A program made the translations under genes and the position numbers. A DNA stretch of 64,000 bases from Brevundimonas subvibrioides (GTDB lineage: Bacteria; Pseudomonadota; Alphaproteobacteria; Caulobacterales; Caulobacteraceae). The notes below the pieces were generated by a model. The model was not told where the DNA came from. It saw nothing but the letters and a program-made list of their open reading frames with translations, and did not search any database. The DNA is taken from assembly GCF_002280785.1 (NCBI RefSeq), contig NZ_NCEQ01000003.1, positions 248,001 through 312,000 of the forward strand, given 5' to 3'. Shown here one piece after another: positions 9,442-18,882 of this stretch. Position 1 is the stretch's first letter; each line of letters begins with the position of its first letter.

Positions 9442-11037
9442 CTACATCAGGCGCGTGAGCAGGGACGCGGTCGAGGGATCGAGCGTCGCCGACGGTCCGC
9501 CGGCGGAGACATCCTTCAGGATCGCCCTGGCCAACACCTTGCCCAGCTCCACCCCCCACTGGTCGAAGGAGTTGATGTCCCAGATCACCCCTTCGACGAA
9601 GGTCTTGTGCTCGTAGAGGGCCAGAAGGGCGCCCAGCGTCCCGGGCGTCAGACGCTCCATGGCGATAGCGGTCGAGGGTCGATTGCCGGGGAAGGTCTTG
9701 TGCGTCGCCAGCCGGTCGGCCTCGGCCGCATCCGCGCCGGAGGCGAGAAGTTCAGCCCGCGCCTCCTCCGTTGTCTTGCCCAGCATCAGCGCCTGACCCT
9801 GGGCCAGGGCATTCGACCACAGCGGGCTTTCAGGGGCGTCGGCGTGTGTCTTCGCCACGATGACGAACTCGGCCGGGACGACCTGCGGCCCCTGGTGAAT
9901 CTGCTGAAAGAAGGCGTGCTGGCCGTTGGTGCCGGGCTCGCCGAAGACGACGGGGCAGGTCTGGCGCGTCACCGGCGAGCCGTCGCGATGCACCCGCTTG
10001 CCGTTCGACTCCATCTCCAGCTGCTGCAGGAAGGAGGGCAGACGACGCAGGGCGTGGGCGTAGGGGGCGACCGTGCGGGCGGGCCGGTTCAGGCCGTCGA
10101 CGTTCCATATCTGGGCCAGGGCCATCAGGACGGGGGCGTTCTTCTCAAGCGGCGCCGAAACGAAATGGTCGTCCATGGCCGCAGCGCCGGCCAGCATGGC
10201 GTCGAACACGTCCGGCCCCAGGGCGATGACGCAGCTCAGGCTGACCGCTGACCACAGGGAATAACGACCGCCGACCCAGTCCCGGAAGGCGAAGGTGCGC
10301 GCGCAGCCGAAAGCCTTGGCCTTGTCCGGCGCGGCAGTCACCCCGATGAAATGCCTGTCGCGGCCGGCCTCGGGCAGGCCGGCCGCCAGCCAGGCCCTGG
10401 CGGCCTCGGCATTGGCGAGGGTTTCCTGGGTGGTGAAGGTCTTGGAGACGACGACGACCAGGGTCGTCTCGGGAGCGAGGCCGGTCAGGGCCTCGGCCAT
10501 GTCACGCGGATCGATGTTGGCGACGAAGCGCAGGTCGATCTGCGGGTCGACAGGACGAAGCCCGTCCCAGACGACGCGGGGACCGAGGTCCGAGCCGCCG
10601 ATGCCGATGTGGACGATGGCCTTGAAGGGCTTGCCGGTCGCGCCCGTCTCGGCGCCCGAGCGGACGGCGGTCGCAAAGGCGGCCATGTCGGCGCGGACGG
10701 CGTCGACCCCGGCGGAGACGGCTTCGCCGAGGGCGTGGAAATCGGCGCCCGTCGCCGCGCGCAGGGCGGGGTGGAGAACGGCGCGGCCCTCGGTGAAGTT
10801 GATCGCCTCGCCGCCGAACAGCCGTGCCCGGGCCGCCTCGACCCCAGCCGAGCGGGCCAGGTCCAGACAGGTCTCGAAGGCGGCTTCTGTCCAGCTCTGC
10901 TTGGACAGGTCGAGATAGAGGCCAGCCGCCTCGACCGTCATCCGGGCCAGCCGATCCGGGTCTGCCGCGAACTGGTCGACGATGCGGGCGTCGGCATCCC
11001 GCGCTGCGGCGACATCGAAGGCGGTCCAGTCGGTCAT
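9442..11037 (-). CDS. pgi: Glucose-6-phosphate isomerase
   Basis: Interconverts glucose-6-phosphate and fructose-6-phosphate in the cytoplasm; in bacteria of this group it links to the Entner-Doudoroff pathway. At 531 residues it has normal length. Signatures: GIGGSDLGPRVVWDGL, SKTFTTQETL, GEPGTNGQHAFFQQIHQG and the C-terminal INSFDQWGVELGK. Start ATG 11037 with the usual N-terminal MTDWTAFD. It is monocistronic between a convergent and a divergent gene. Confidence 0.95.
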   Translation of the reverse strand: MTDWTAFDVAAARDADARIVDQFAADPDRLARMTVEAAGLYLDLSKQSWTEAAFETCLDLARSAGVEAARARLFGGEAINFTEGRAVLHPALRAATGADFHALGEAVSAGVDAVRADMAAFATAVRSGAETGATGKPFKAIVHIGIGGSDLGPRVVWDGLRPVDPQIDLRFVANIDPRDMAEALTGLAPETTLVVVVSKTFTTQETLANAEAARAWLAAGLPEAGRDRHFIGVTAAPDKAKAFGCARTFAFRDWVGGRYSLWSAVSLSCVIALGPDVFDAMLAGAAAMDDHFVSAPLEKNAPVLMALAQIWNVDGLNRPARTVAPYAHALRRLPSFLQQLEMESNGKRVHRDGSPVTRQTCPVVFGEPGTNGQHAFFQQIHQGPQVVPAEFVIVAKTHADAPESPLWSNALAQGQALMLGKTTEEARAELLASGADAAEADRLATHKTFPGNRPSTAIAMERLTPGTLGALLALYEHKTFVEGVIWDINSFDQWGVELGKVLARAILKDVSAGGPSATLDPSTASLLTRLM

Positions 11038-11122
11038 GCGAACATATCCCTTTGAGCAAGGTCTCGTTTACGGGTGGGGCGTAGACCGGTTCAATCTTAG
11101 ATTCGCGAAAAGGTCGTTCACC

Positions 11123-11569
11123 ATGTCCTGTGGCATCGCCATCGCCGCCGCCCTCCTCCTGAGCGACCCCAATGTGGTCCTGGCCGCCGCCGAGCCGGCC
11201 GCGGTGGCCGGAGCGCCGGTCTCGGTCGCGTCCGAGCCCCTGTTCATCGACATCGTCAGCCGCGCCGGCGCCCTGAAGACCGTCGTCGAGGGCTGGAACG
11301 GCGTGCTGACCGACTTCGACGCCTTCAAGATTCAGGCGCAGGAACTCGCCGCTCTCGACATGCAGGCGCACCTGATCCTCAAGGCGCGAGGCACGGACGG
11401 CGACCTGAAATGCATCCTGCGCGGCATTTCCGAGGACATCCCGCTGAAACTCTCCGCCGTCGAGGCCGCAGCGACCGACGAGACGCGCGCCACCGCCCTG
11501 GCGGAACTGTCCTACCTGCTGAACGACAACGTCGAAGTCATCACGGCGCCGCCCCAGCCCGAGGTCTGA
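11123..11569 (+). CDS. Hypothetical exported protein
   Basis: A 148-residue protein with an N-terminal signal sequence (MSCGIAIAAALLLSDPNVVLAAAEP). The rest is predicted mostly helical, acidic, with one cysteine (DLKCILRG). No domain recognised. ATG 11123 has AAAAGG at good distance; the upstream in-frame extension overlaps the pgi 5' end and is unlikely. Its stop lies directly against the stop of the convergent redoxin gene. Confidence 0.6.
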   Translation: MSCGIAIAAALLLSDPNVVLAAAEPAAVAGAPVSVASEPLFIDIVSRAGALKTVVEGWNGVLTDFDAFKIQAQELAALDMQAHLILKARGTDGDLKCILRGISEDIPLKLSAVEAAATDETRATALAELSYLLNDNVEVITAPPQPEV

Positions 11570-12229
11570 TCAGGCCTCTTCCGGGTATTTGATCGAACAA
11601 CCATAGGGCTGGGCGTAGGCCGTGCGAACGGGCCGGCCGGCTTCCACATCGTCGAGCGCCGAGCGCACGAAATTGTTCGCGCCTTCCAGATCCTCGACTG
11701 TATTGCTCGGACGGTCGTCGATGCCGCCCGTGAACAGGATGCGGCCCTCGCGATCGATCACCCGCATGTCGGGCGTCGTCATCGCGCCGTAAGCCTTGCC
11801 GACCGTTCCCTCGGGATCGAGCAGCAGATGGGTCGAGGCGGCGTTATTGCGGGTCCGCCAGGCGCGGGCGCCTTCGCCCTCGACATGGCCCTGTTTGCCC
11901 GGCGCGGACGAGATCACGGTCAGCCAGACCACGCCGTCGGCGACAGCCTCGCGCTGCAGGGCCTGCATGGCCCCTGAGGAATAGTGTTTCTGGACGTAGG
12001 GGCAGCCCTCGTTGGTCCATTCGATGACCACGGTCTTGCCGCGGAAGTCGGCGAGGGAACGCGCGACCCCTTCGCTGTCGATCAGGGTGAAGGCGGGGGC
12101 GAACTGGGCCCGACCGGTCGTCGCCACGGCGGGGGTCGCCTCGGTCGCCGGGGCGGCGGCGGGCGCCTCGGCCTGCTGGCAGGCGGCAAGGGTCAGAAGG
12201 ACGGCAGCGAGGATGGGCAGGCGGGTCAC
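11570..12229 (-). CDS. Redoxin-domain lipoprotein (AhpC/TSA-like)
   Basis: A 219-residue protein with lipoprotein signal LTLAACQQ, a low-complexity Ala/Pro linker, then a thioredoxin-fold domain: FTLIDSEGVARSLADFRGKT, VVIEWTNEGCPYVQKHY, LLLDPEGTVGKAYGAMTTPDM. A single cysteine in GCPYV replaces a CxxC pair, as in peroxiredoxin-like members. It lies 24 bp downstream of dsbD on the same strand, so it probably receives electrons from or acts beside DsbD in the periplasm. Exact substrate unknown. Confidence 0.8.
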   Translation of the reverse strand: MTRLPILAAVLLTLAACQQAEAPAAAPATEATPAVATTGRAQFAPAFTLIDSEGVARSLADFRGKTVVIEWTNEGCPYVQKHYSSGAMQALQREAVADGVVWLTVISSAPGKQGHVEGEGARAWRTRNNAASTHLLLDPEGTVGKAYGAMTTPDMRVIDREGRILFTGGIDDRPSNTVEDLEGANNFVRSALDDVEAGRPVRTAYAQPYGCSIKYPEEA

Positions 12230-12253
12230 GGCGGCGGTCTCCTTCGGGTCGGC

Positions 12254-14431
12254 TCAGGGACGGGCGCTCTCCAGGGCGTCGATCACGACCCCTTCGGTCA
12301 AGAGCTGGGGCAGGATGCGGGGCTCGGGCGAGCCGGGCGCATAGAAGAGGTATAGCGGAACGCCGGAGCGTCGTCGGCGCTCCAGCTCGCGGGTGATCGC
12401 GTCATCTCGCCGCGTCCAGTCGCCCACCAGATAGACCGCGTTCGACGCCGCCATGGCCTCGGCGACCCTGGGGGAGCTCAGCGAGGTCCGCTCGTTGATC
12501 TTGCAGGTGACGCACCAGTCAGCGGTGAAGTTGACCAGCACCGGCCGACCTTCGGCCTGGGCCGCCGCCACGGCCTCGACCGACCACGGGGCCGAGGCCA
12601 AAGGTCCGGACGAGGCCGTGGAGGCATCGCTTTCGGCCCGCGCCTGACCGATGGCGACGCCGGTCAGGGCGATGGCGCCGACGATGGACAGGGTCGCTGT
12701 CACGGCGCTGATCACGGCTGCCCCGCCTTGCGAGCGACGGGTCTGATTGATCCCCGCCAGCCACAGGCCGAGACCCAGGAAGAGGATCGCCAGGAAGAGG
12801 ACGCCGAGCGCATCTGCCCCCGCCTGCCGCGCGAAGACCCAGACCAGCCACAGGCCCGCGCCGTACATGGGGAAGGCCAGCAGGCCCTTCAGCCGATCCA
12901 TCCAGGGACCGGGGCGAGGCAGCTTCGCCAGCAGACGCGGCGACAGGCTGACGATTACATAGGGCAGGGCCAGACCCAGACCCAGCATCAGGAAGACGAC
13001 CAGCGCCATCGGCCAGGGCATCAGCAGGGCGGCCCCGAGGGCGAAGGCCATGAAGGGCGCGGTGCAGGGCGCCGCCACCACCACCGCCAGCACGCCAGTG
13101 AAGAAGGCGCCGACCGCGCCGGAAAGCCGTGACAGGGGCCCGGAACCGGCGGCCTGCAAACCGGCGCCGACATGGAAGACGCCCGACAGGTTCAGGCCCA
13201 CGGCGAGCATCAGAAGGGCGAGGGCGGCCACGACGCCCGGCGACTGAAGCTGGAAGCCCCAGCCGACCGCCTGCCCGCCGGCCCGCAAGGCGAGCAGGAT
13301 CCCGGCCAGGACGAGGAAGGTCGTCAGCACGCCTGCAAGAAAGGCCAGGCCGTCTCGCCGGGCCTCTGCGGGCGCGTGGGCGCCGGCGGTCAGGGCGGCC
13401 GCCTTCATGGCCAGGATCGGGAAGACGCAGGGCATCAGGTTCAGGATCAGCCCGCCCAGCAGGGCCAGGAGCGCCGCCTGGAGGAAGCCGGTCCATGTCG
13501 CCGAGCCGCCGCCCGCAGGCCGCTCGGACAGGTCGAGCGCACCACCGCCGCCCGCCCCGGGCAGGGCCGGGCCGGCAACGGCCGCGATCTCCCAGGCCCC
13601 GTCGTCGGTGACGAGGATGCCGCCGATCGGCCCGGTCAGCCCCTCGGCCGCCAGCTTGCCGCCGACGGACAGGTTCAGGGTCACCCCGTCCGGCCCCCGC
13701 TCGCCCGGCTGGGGCGTTGAATGGTCGATCAGGCCGGTCTCGAACGGGAAGAACCAGGCGCGTTGGGGCTCAAGGCCCGCGAGCGGTCCGCCGGTCGCGG
13801 AGAGGCGCAGCGTCCGGCCCTCCAGCACGGCCCGGGCGGCGATGCCGGCGGGACGGGGGGCGGTCTCGACCACGGCCTGGATCGCGGCGCCGTAGCGGGC
13901 ATCCAGCGGCGCCGCGCCCTGGCGGATCGGGAGGTCGAGCCTGAGCGTCAACTCATCCGGCACGCACATCTCGTCGCTGCACACCAGGAACAGGGCGCGG
14001 ACGATGAGGGGCAGGGTGGAGCCGGGACGGGCGTCGGCCGGAACCTCGATCGGCGCCGGCAGAAGCACCTCGCCGGCGTAGCCGTAGTTCATCAGGTGCT
14101 GGAGACGCTGGCGTTCGGGCGTCGGCCAGACGATGTCCCCGGCGACGACGCCTGCGGGAAGCGTCCAGTCGAGCGTCGTAGGGCCGCCGGAATCACCCGG
14201 GTTGCGCCAGTAGGTGTGCCAGCCGGGCTCGATGATCTGGCGGACGGCGACGATGGCGGTGGAGCCGGGCGCGGCCCACTGGCTCATCGGGACCAGTTCG
14301 GCCTCGATCCGCACCGTGCGTTGGGGGCCGGGCTGGGCTAAGGCGGGCGCGCGGCTGATCGCCGGCGTCTGGGCCAGCGCCGGCGCTGTCGACAGCAGCA
14401 GCCAAAAGAGGAGGGCGAAAAGGCGCAACAT
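12254..14431 (-). CDS. dsbD: DsbD/ScsB-type transmembrane thiol-disulfide reductase
   Basis: Carries reducing power from cytoplasmic thioredoxin to periplasmic proteins. About 725 residues: signal peptide (MLRLFALLFWLLLSTAPALA), an N-terminal periplasmic domain with CSDEMCVPDE, a central membrane domain of about eight helices containing MPCVFPIL and APCTAPFM (the paired cysteines), and a C-terminal thioredoxin domain with WCVTCK. ATG 14431 begins the signal peptide; the longer frame to 14476 has no support. Same transcript as the redoxin lipoprotein. Confidence 0.9.
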   Translation of the reverse strand: MLRLFALLFWLLLSTAPALAQTPAISRAPALAQPGPQRTVRIEAELVPMSQWAAPGSTAIVAVRQIIEPGWHTYWRNPGDSGGPTTLDWTLPAGVVAGDIVWPTPERQRLQHLMNYGYAGEVLLPAPIEVPADARPGSTLPLIVRALFLVCSDEMCVPDELTLRLDLPIRQGAAPLDARYGAAIQAVVETAPRPAGIAARAVLEGRTLRLSATGGPLAGLEPQRAWFFPFETGLIDHSTPQPGERGPDGVTLNLSVGGKLAAEGLTGPIGGILVTDDGAWEIAAVAGPALPGAGGGGALDLSERPAGGGSATWTGFLQAALLALLGGLILNLMPCVFPILAMKAAALTAGAHAPAEARRDGLAFLAGVLTTFLVLAGILLALRAGGQAVGWGFQLQSPGVVAALALLMLAVGLNLSGVFHVGAGLQAAGSGPLSRLSGAVGAFFTGVLAVVVAAPCTAPFMAFALGAALLMPWPMALVVFLMLGLGLALPYVIVSLSPRLLAKLPRPGPWMDRLKGLLAFPMYGAGLWLVWVFARQAGADALGVLFLAILFLGLGLWLAGINQTRRSQGGAAVISAVTATLSIVGAIALTGVAIGQARAESDASTASSGPLASAPWSVEAVAAAQAEGRPVLVNFTADWCVTCKINERTSLSSPRVAEAMAASNAVYLVGDWTRRDDAITRELERRRRSGVPLYLFYAPGSPEPRILPQLLTEGVVIDALESARP

Positions 14432-14498
14432 CGCCAGCAGCCTTAGCGGCCTGCGGTCGTCACCGCCACGGCCCAATCCGTCACAGGAACGCCGTCGC

Positions 14499-14675
14499 CT
14501 AGCTGGTGGCGGCGCTCACGGCGGTCGAGACCTTGTCGAACGTGCCGGTGGCCTTGCCTGCGAACAGGGAGATGGCGCCGACGATCACCAGGAAGATCAT
14601 CGCCACGATCAGTCCGTATTCGATGGCGGTGGCGCCGCTGTCGTTTTTCAGGAACCGGCGGATCAGGCGCATCAT
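14499..14675 (-). CDS. Flp-family type IVb pilin
   Basis: A 57-58 residue prepilin: short basic leader (MRLIRRFLKNDSG), processing site G/ATAIEYGL with the conserved glutamate, a hydrophobic helix LIVAMIFLVIVGAISLF and a short tail. Tandem ATGs at 14675 and 14672 follow GGAGG; either can serve. Flp pilins build tad/cpa pili, but no tad gene lies nearby. It sits between dsbD and mutT. Confidence 0.85.
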   Translation of the reverse strand: MMRLIRRFLKNDSGATAIEYGLIVAMIFLVIVGAISLFAGKATGTFDKVSTAVSAATS

Positions 14676-14697
14676 TCGGCCCTCCGTTGGGCGAAAC

Positions 14698-15123
14698 CTA
14701 TAGAAGATCGCGCAACCAGGCGACCAGCGGGGCGTCGGCGGGCGGCATGGGATAGTCCGACAGCTTGTCCGGCTTCACCCAGGCCAGGGCGGCGTGCTCG
14801 CGCTTGACGACCACGCCGGACCAACGCCGGCACAGGTACAGTGGCATCAAGAGGTGAAACGATTCGTAAGCGTGGCTCGCGAAGACGAACGGGGCCAGAC
14901 AGGCCTCGTTGACGTCGATGCCCAACTCCTCGTGCAGTTCGCGGATCAGGGCCGCCTCGGGCCGTTCGCCGGGTTCGACCTTGCCGCCCGGGAACTCCCA
15001 CAGGCCCGCCAGCGCCTTGCCCTCGGGCCGCTGGGCGATCAACACCCGGCCGTCCACATCGATCAGGGCGACGGCGACGACGAGGACGGTGGGAAGAACG
15101 GGGGGGAGGGCGGCTTCGGTCAT
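14698..15123 (-). CDS. mutT: 8-oxo-dGTP diphosphatase, MutT-type Nudix hydrolase
   Basis: Cleans oxidised GTP/dGTP from the nucleotide pool. The Nudix box GGKVEPGERPEAALIRELHE plus EELGI is intact, and the start of the domain (VLVVAVALIDVDGRVLIAQRP) and WEFPG are as in MutT. ATG 15123 gives 141 residues, a usual length; an in-frame ATG at 15162 would add 13. Downstream neighbour is the pilin gene (22 bp), same strand. Confidence 0.9.
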   Translation of the reverse strand: MTEAALPPVLPTVLVVAVALIDVDGRVLIAQRPEGKALAGLWEFPGGKVEPGERPEAALIRELHEELGIDVNEACLAPFVFASHAYESFHLLMPLYLCRRWSGVVVKREHAALAWVKPDKLSDYPMPPADAPLVAWLRDLL

Positions 15124-15278
15124 GCCGCCCAATACCGTCTGGCGTAACGCGACTGCAATCATTGGTCATCCAGTGTGTCCGCCACGTCCTTGCGGATTGG
15201 GGCGGCAATCAGGCAAGCAGTTTTGCTTTCGTTCCGTCGGCGTCCGACGGCTTCACCGTGAGATCGTTACCGCCCGCC

Positions 15279-15722
15279 ATGGCCCCCTCCTCCCTGTCAG
15301 ACACATTGTCGAGCCCCGAGGTCCAGGCCTTCGCCAGCGGATTCCCGGTGCTGGTCGTCCACCTCATGGTCACCTTCGGCCTGCTGGGCGCGGGAGCGGT
15401 CATCTACGCCCTCCTGACGCCGTGGAAGGAGATCAGCCTGATCCGGGAAGGCAACGCCGCGGCCGGCGTCGCCTTCGGCGGGGTCCTGCTCGGCCTCGCC
15501 ATTCCTCTGGCGGTGTCGATGTCGGTGTCGACCTCAGTGGCGGATATAGTCCTGTGGGGCCTGGCGACCCTGGTGTTGCAGCTTCTGGCCTTCCGCATCG
15601 TCGATCTGGTCCTGACCGGCCTGCCCCAACGCATTCAGGAGGGCGAGATCTCCGCCGCCGTGCTTCTGGTGTCGGCCAAGCTGGCGACCGCCCTGATCCT
15701 CGCCGCCGCCCTGACGGGCTGA
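15279..15722 (+). CDS. DUF350 membrane protein
   Basis: A 147-residue integral membrane protein with four hydrophobic segments (LVVHLMVTFGLLGAGAVIYALL; GVAFGGVLLGLAIPLAVSM; VLWGLATLVLQLLAFRIV; VLLVSAKLATALILAAALTG). The segment FGLLGAGAVIYALLTPWKE with GNAAAGVAFGG is characteristic of DUF350/UPF0719. ATG 15279 preferred; the upstream frame has no signal. It is followed after 10 bp by a trypsin-like protease gene. Confidence 0.75.
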   Translation: MAPSSLSDTLSSPEVQAFASGFPVLVVHLMVTFGLLGAGAVIYALLTPWKEISLIREGNAAAGVAFGGVLLGLAIPLAVSMSVSTSVADIVLWGLATLVLQLLAFRIVDLVLTGLPQRIQEGEISAAVLLVSAKLATALILAAALTG

Positions 15723-15732
15723 GCTCGCGCGG

Positions 15733-16563
15733 ATGCGTTTTCCCCGTCCGCCGGACTGGCTGATCTATTCCAGCGTGGTCTTCGCCCTGGTGCTGGGTTC
15801 GCTCAGTCGGCGCGAGAACGCCGATGCCCCGCCCGCGCCCCCGCCGCCCGACGAGATCGAGGGCGCACTGCTGGGGCCCGTCACGCCCTTTGATCCTTCG
15901 GTGACGGTGACCGCGCCGGATGCGCCCTTCCAGCCTGTCGCCGGAACCGCCTTCTCGATCGCCGGGCGCGGGCGCTGGCTGACCGCGCGCCATGTCGTCG
16001 AGGGCTGTCGTCGGCCGGCCCTGGTCGTCGGCGGCGGTCGCGCCGTGGCGGCCGATGTGCGGCTGTCGCCCCGGGCCGACATCGCCCTTCTGATCACCGC
16101 CGGCGGTCCGCCCGCCCTGCCGGTCACGACCCATACGCCCCTGTACGTCGGCCAGCGGGCCTTCCATCCCGGTTTCCCGCAGGGCAGGCCGGGCGAGGTC
16201 ACCTCGCGCCTGCTCGGCCGCGAGACGCTGAAGGTCCGGGGACGCGGCGCCTATGACGAGCCCGTGCTGGCCTGGGCCGAGGTCGGGCGAACCTCCGGGC
16301 TGGAGGGCACGCTCGCGGGCCTGTCCGGCGCCCCCGTGCTGGACAGGAGGGGACGGGTCGTCGCCCTGACCATCGCCGAGGCGCCGCGCCGGGGACGGCT
16401 CTACACCACCGCGCCCGACACCCTGGGCCCCGCGATCCGGGGTGAACAGCAGGCGGACGAACAGTTGCTGGGCGAGCCCGTCACCGTCGATAATTATGGC
16501 CGGGTCTCGGACGACCTGCGCCGCGACCTGCGGGTCGCCCAGGTGGTCTGTCTGTCGAGGTGA
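15733..16563 (+). CDS. Membrane-anchored trypsin-like serine protease
   Basis: A 276-residue protein with one N-terminal membrane anchor (WLIYSSVVFALVLGSL), a Pro/Ala linker and a trypsin-like fold. Catalytic residues are visible: His in WLTARHVVEGC, Asp in SPRADIALLI, Ser in GLSGAPVLDRRG. No PDZ domain follows. Likely periplasmic-facing. Its stop overlaps the GTG start of the next gene (GTGA), indicating coupled translation. Confidence 0.75.
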   Translation: MRFPRPPDWLIYSSVVFALVLGSLSRRENADAPPAPPPPDEIEGALLGPVTPFDPSVTVTAPDAPFQPVAGTAFSIAGRGRWLTARHVVEGCRRPALVVGGGRAVAADVRLSPRADIALLITAGGPPALPVTTHTPLYVGQRAFHPGFPQGRPGEVTSRLLGRETLKVRGRGAYDEPVLAWAEVGRTSGLEGTLAGLSGAPVLDRRGRVVALTIAEAPRRGRLYTTAPDTLGPAIRGEQQADEQLLGEPVTVDNYGRVSDDLRRDLRVAQVVCLSR

Positions 16564-17198
16564 GCGCCCTGCCCGTCGATCCGCATCTCTATCTCGTCTT
16601 CCTGGGCGTGATGATGGTCATGGCTGTGACGCCCGGGCCCGCCAACCTTTTCTCCATCGCCACCGGCATGGAGCGCGGCAAACGGGCGGTGCTGATCGCT
16701 GTGGCCGGCATGAATGTGGCGACCCTGGTCTGGTTCGGCGCGGCCGCGCTTGGACTCGGCGCCCTGGTGACGGCTTTTCCCGAGGTGTTTCGCTGGGTCG
16801 CGATCGCCGGCGCCCTCTATGTCGCCTGGCTGGGTGCGTCCTCGATCCGATCCGCGTTCAAACCTGCCCCGGGCGAGGTCTCGACCGAGGGCCGAACCCA
16901 CCTGCGCCGACCCGCCTTCGTCGATGGTTTCCTGGTGCAGATCGCCAATCCGAAGGCGGTGCTTTTCTTCACGGCCGTCCTGCCGCCCTTCCTCGATATC
17001 GACCGCCCCGCCGCACCCCAACTGGCCCTGTTCGCGGTCGCGGTCATCGGCATGGACGTCCTGACCATGAGCGCCTACGGTCTCAGCGGCGCCGTTCTGG
17101 CGCGGCGGATGAGCGAGCCTCGTTTCCGGCGCGGCTTCGGTATTTTCGTCGGCTCCCTGCTTCTGATTGCCGCGGTCCTGATTGTCTCGCGATTATAG
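16560..17198 (+). CDS. LysE/RhtB family amino-acid exporter
   Basis: A 212-residue inner-membrane protein with about six helices. The family signature is present: FLGVMMVMAVTPGPANLFSI and GMERGKRAVLIAVAGMNVA, plus VDGFLVQIANPKAVLFF. Members export amino acids or derivatives; the substrate is not predictable. GTG start 16560 overlaps the protease stop. Confidence 0.85.
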   Translation: MSALPVDPHLYLVFLGVMMVMAVTPGPANLFSIATGMERGKRAVLIAVAGMNVATLVWFGAAALGLGALVTAFPEVFRWVAIAGALYVAWLGASSIRSAFKPAPGEVSTEGRTHLRRPAFVDGFLVQIANPKAVLFFTAVLPPFLDIDRPAAPQLALFAVAVIGMDVLTMSAYGLSGAVLARRMSEPRFRRGFGIFVGSLLLIAAVLIVSRL

Positions 17199-17282
17199 AG
17201 GTTTGTGAGTTGGCGGAACGTCCCTGTTCATGCGCCGTTCAGGTGAAGTGACGAATTTTCTGCTCGAGTTCAGGAGCCCCCA

Positions 17283-17834
17283 ATGACCTCTTCGATCAAA
17301 TCCCTTCTCGTGGTGGCCGCCTCGGCCCTGACCTTGGCCGCCTGCGCCACCTCCACCGCCTACGCCCCTGCCGGCTACAACGGCCAGCGCGGGGGCTATG
17401 CCGAGCAGCGGCTTGAGAATGACCGTTATCGCGTCAGCTTCTCGGGCAACTCTGTCACCTCGCGGGAACAGGTCGAGATGGGCCTCTTGCTGCGCTCGGC
17501 CGAATTGACAGTCGAGAACGGCTACGACTGGTTCTCAACGGTCAATCGCGCCACCGATCGCGACACCCGCTACCAGACCATCGGCGATCCGTTCTTCAAC
17601 CGCTACAGCCCGTTCTGGGGCCCGTCGTGGCGCTACTTTGGCCCGCGCGGCTGGAGCCGGTGGAACGATCCGTTCTGGGGCCGCGACGACCTCGACGTTC
17701 GCCAGATCGACCGTTACGAGGCGACCACCGAAATCGTGATGGGTCGCGGCGCCAAGCCTTCCGGCGACGCCAACGCCTTCGACGCCCGCGAAGTGATCGC
17801 CAACATCGGCGGCAGCGTCACTCGCCCGATGTAA
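17283..17834 (+). CDS. CC0125/CC1285-family lipoprotein
   Basis: A 183-residue lipoprotein (LTLAACATS). The core NDRYRVSFSGNSVTSREQVE, LLLRSAELTVENGYDWFSTV and the late EATTEIVMGRGAKP, DAREVIANI match a Caulobacterales lipoprotein family of unknown role. The middle has a WGPSWRYFGPRGW repeat-like aromatic segment. ATG 17283 directly after AGGAGC. Confidence 0.75.
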   Translation: MTSSIKSLLVVAASALTLAACATSTAYAPAGYNGQRGGYAEQRLENDRYRVSFSGNSVTSREQVEMGLLLRSAELTVENGYDWFSTVNRATDRDTRYQTIGDPFFNRYSPFWGPSWRYFGPRGWSRWNDPFWGRDDLDVRQIDRYEATTEIVMGRGAKPSGDANAFDAREVIANIGGSVTRPM

Positions 17835-17856
17835 TCAAGGCATCCGAAGCGGCGGC

Positions 17857-18882
17857 TCAGGCCACCGCTTCGGATTCCGCCCTTGCCGGCTCCAGGTCGG
17901 CGATCGGCGAGACATAGTCCGCCATCGCGTCAAACTCGTTCAAGAAGATCGCCCGCAGGTCGTCCGTCTCCATGATGACCTCGTGCTTGGCGTGATCGAT
18001 CTCGACATAGCGACCTCGGCCAAGCCGCTTGGCGGCCCAGCGGTTGGTCTGTTTCCAGACGCGGTCGTCGTCGCCCGCCTGCACGATGGTGCAGGGAATC
18101 TGGACCGACTTGAGCGCCTTGGGCTTCAGCGATCTTTCGCCCGCGTCGATGCCGAACGCCAGCCAGCCCCAGGTGGGGCCGCCGACCGCCAGGTGCGGAC
18201 AGGCGTAGAGCTGCTGACGCCACAGTTCGTAGCGGGTCTCGTCGGACGTCAGTGCGTCCTTCTCGAACGTATGGTCAAAGGGATCGTCAGCGTCGTCCAG
18301 CACGAAGTCGCCGGCCTTGCCGTGGCGCACGTTCCATCGCACCGCCAGCTTGACCGACCACATCGACCGTTTTCCGGTCTTGATGCGCAGCATGGGACTG
18401 GACAGGACAGCCCCGGCGAACCGGGTCTCGCCGGCCTCCAGGCAGAGCAGATTCAGCACCCCGCCCATCGAGTGGCCGACCATGATCCAGGGCTTGGGCG
18501 CGCGCGTCTCGAACGCGTCCAGCAGCCGGGCGTAGTCGTCCTGGAACTCCTCCACCGCGCGGGCGTGACCCTTCAACCGGTCCGGCAGCAGTCGCGCCGA
18601 CAGGCCCTGGCCGCGCCAGTCGTGAGCTAGGACGCACCAGCCGCGCGCGAGGAAGTTGCCGATGACCTCGAAATATTTCTCTATCGGTTCGGTCCGGCCC
18701 GGCGACAGCACCACAGTGCCCCGCGGCTTCGGCGCGACCAGGGCGGACGGGGTCCAGAAAGCCGCGCGCAGACGCAGGCCCCCGGCGCCCCGGAACCATT
18801 CGCCGACCCCTCCGGGCGGAGCGGCGGCTCCGGGCACGCCCATCAGCGGGGCATTGGCAGCGAAGGCGGCGGCGCGGTTCAC
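17857..18882 (-). CDS. Alpha/beta hydrolase, lysophospholipase-like
   Basis: A 341-residue alpha/beta hydrolase with nucleophile motif GHSMGG, the fold start GTVVLSPGRTEPIEKYFEV, the oxyanion region HDWRGQGLS and the acid/histidine near DDDRVWK and IDHAKHEVIME. Resembles monoacylglycerol lipase/lysophospholipase PldB-type enzymes. Start 18882 overlaps the stop of the upstream methyltransferase-like gene (18879), so the two are co-transcribed. Confidence 0.85.
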   Translation of the reverse strand: MNRAAAFAANAPLMGVPGAAAPPGGVGEWFRGAGGLRLRAAFWTPSALVAPKPRGTVVLSPGRTEPIEKYFEVIGNFLARGWCVLAHDWRGQGLSARLLPDRLKGHARAVEEFQDDYARLLDAFETRAPKPWIMVGHSMGGVLNLLCLEAGETRFAGAVLSSPMLRIKTGKRSMWSVKLAVRWNVRHGKAGDFVLDDADDPFDHTFEKDALTSDETRYELWRQQLYACPHLAVGGPTWGWLAFGIDAGERSLKPKALKSVQIPCTIVQAGDDDRVWKQTNRWAAKRLGRGRYVEIDHAKHEVIMETDDLRAIFLNEFDAMADYVSPIADLEPARAESEAVA

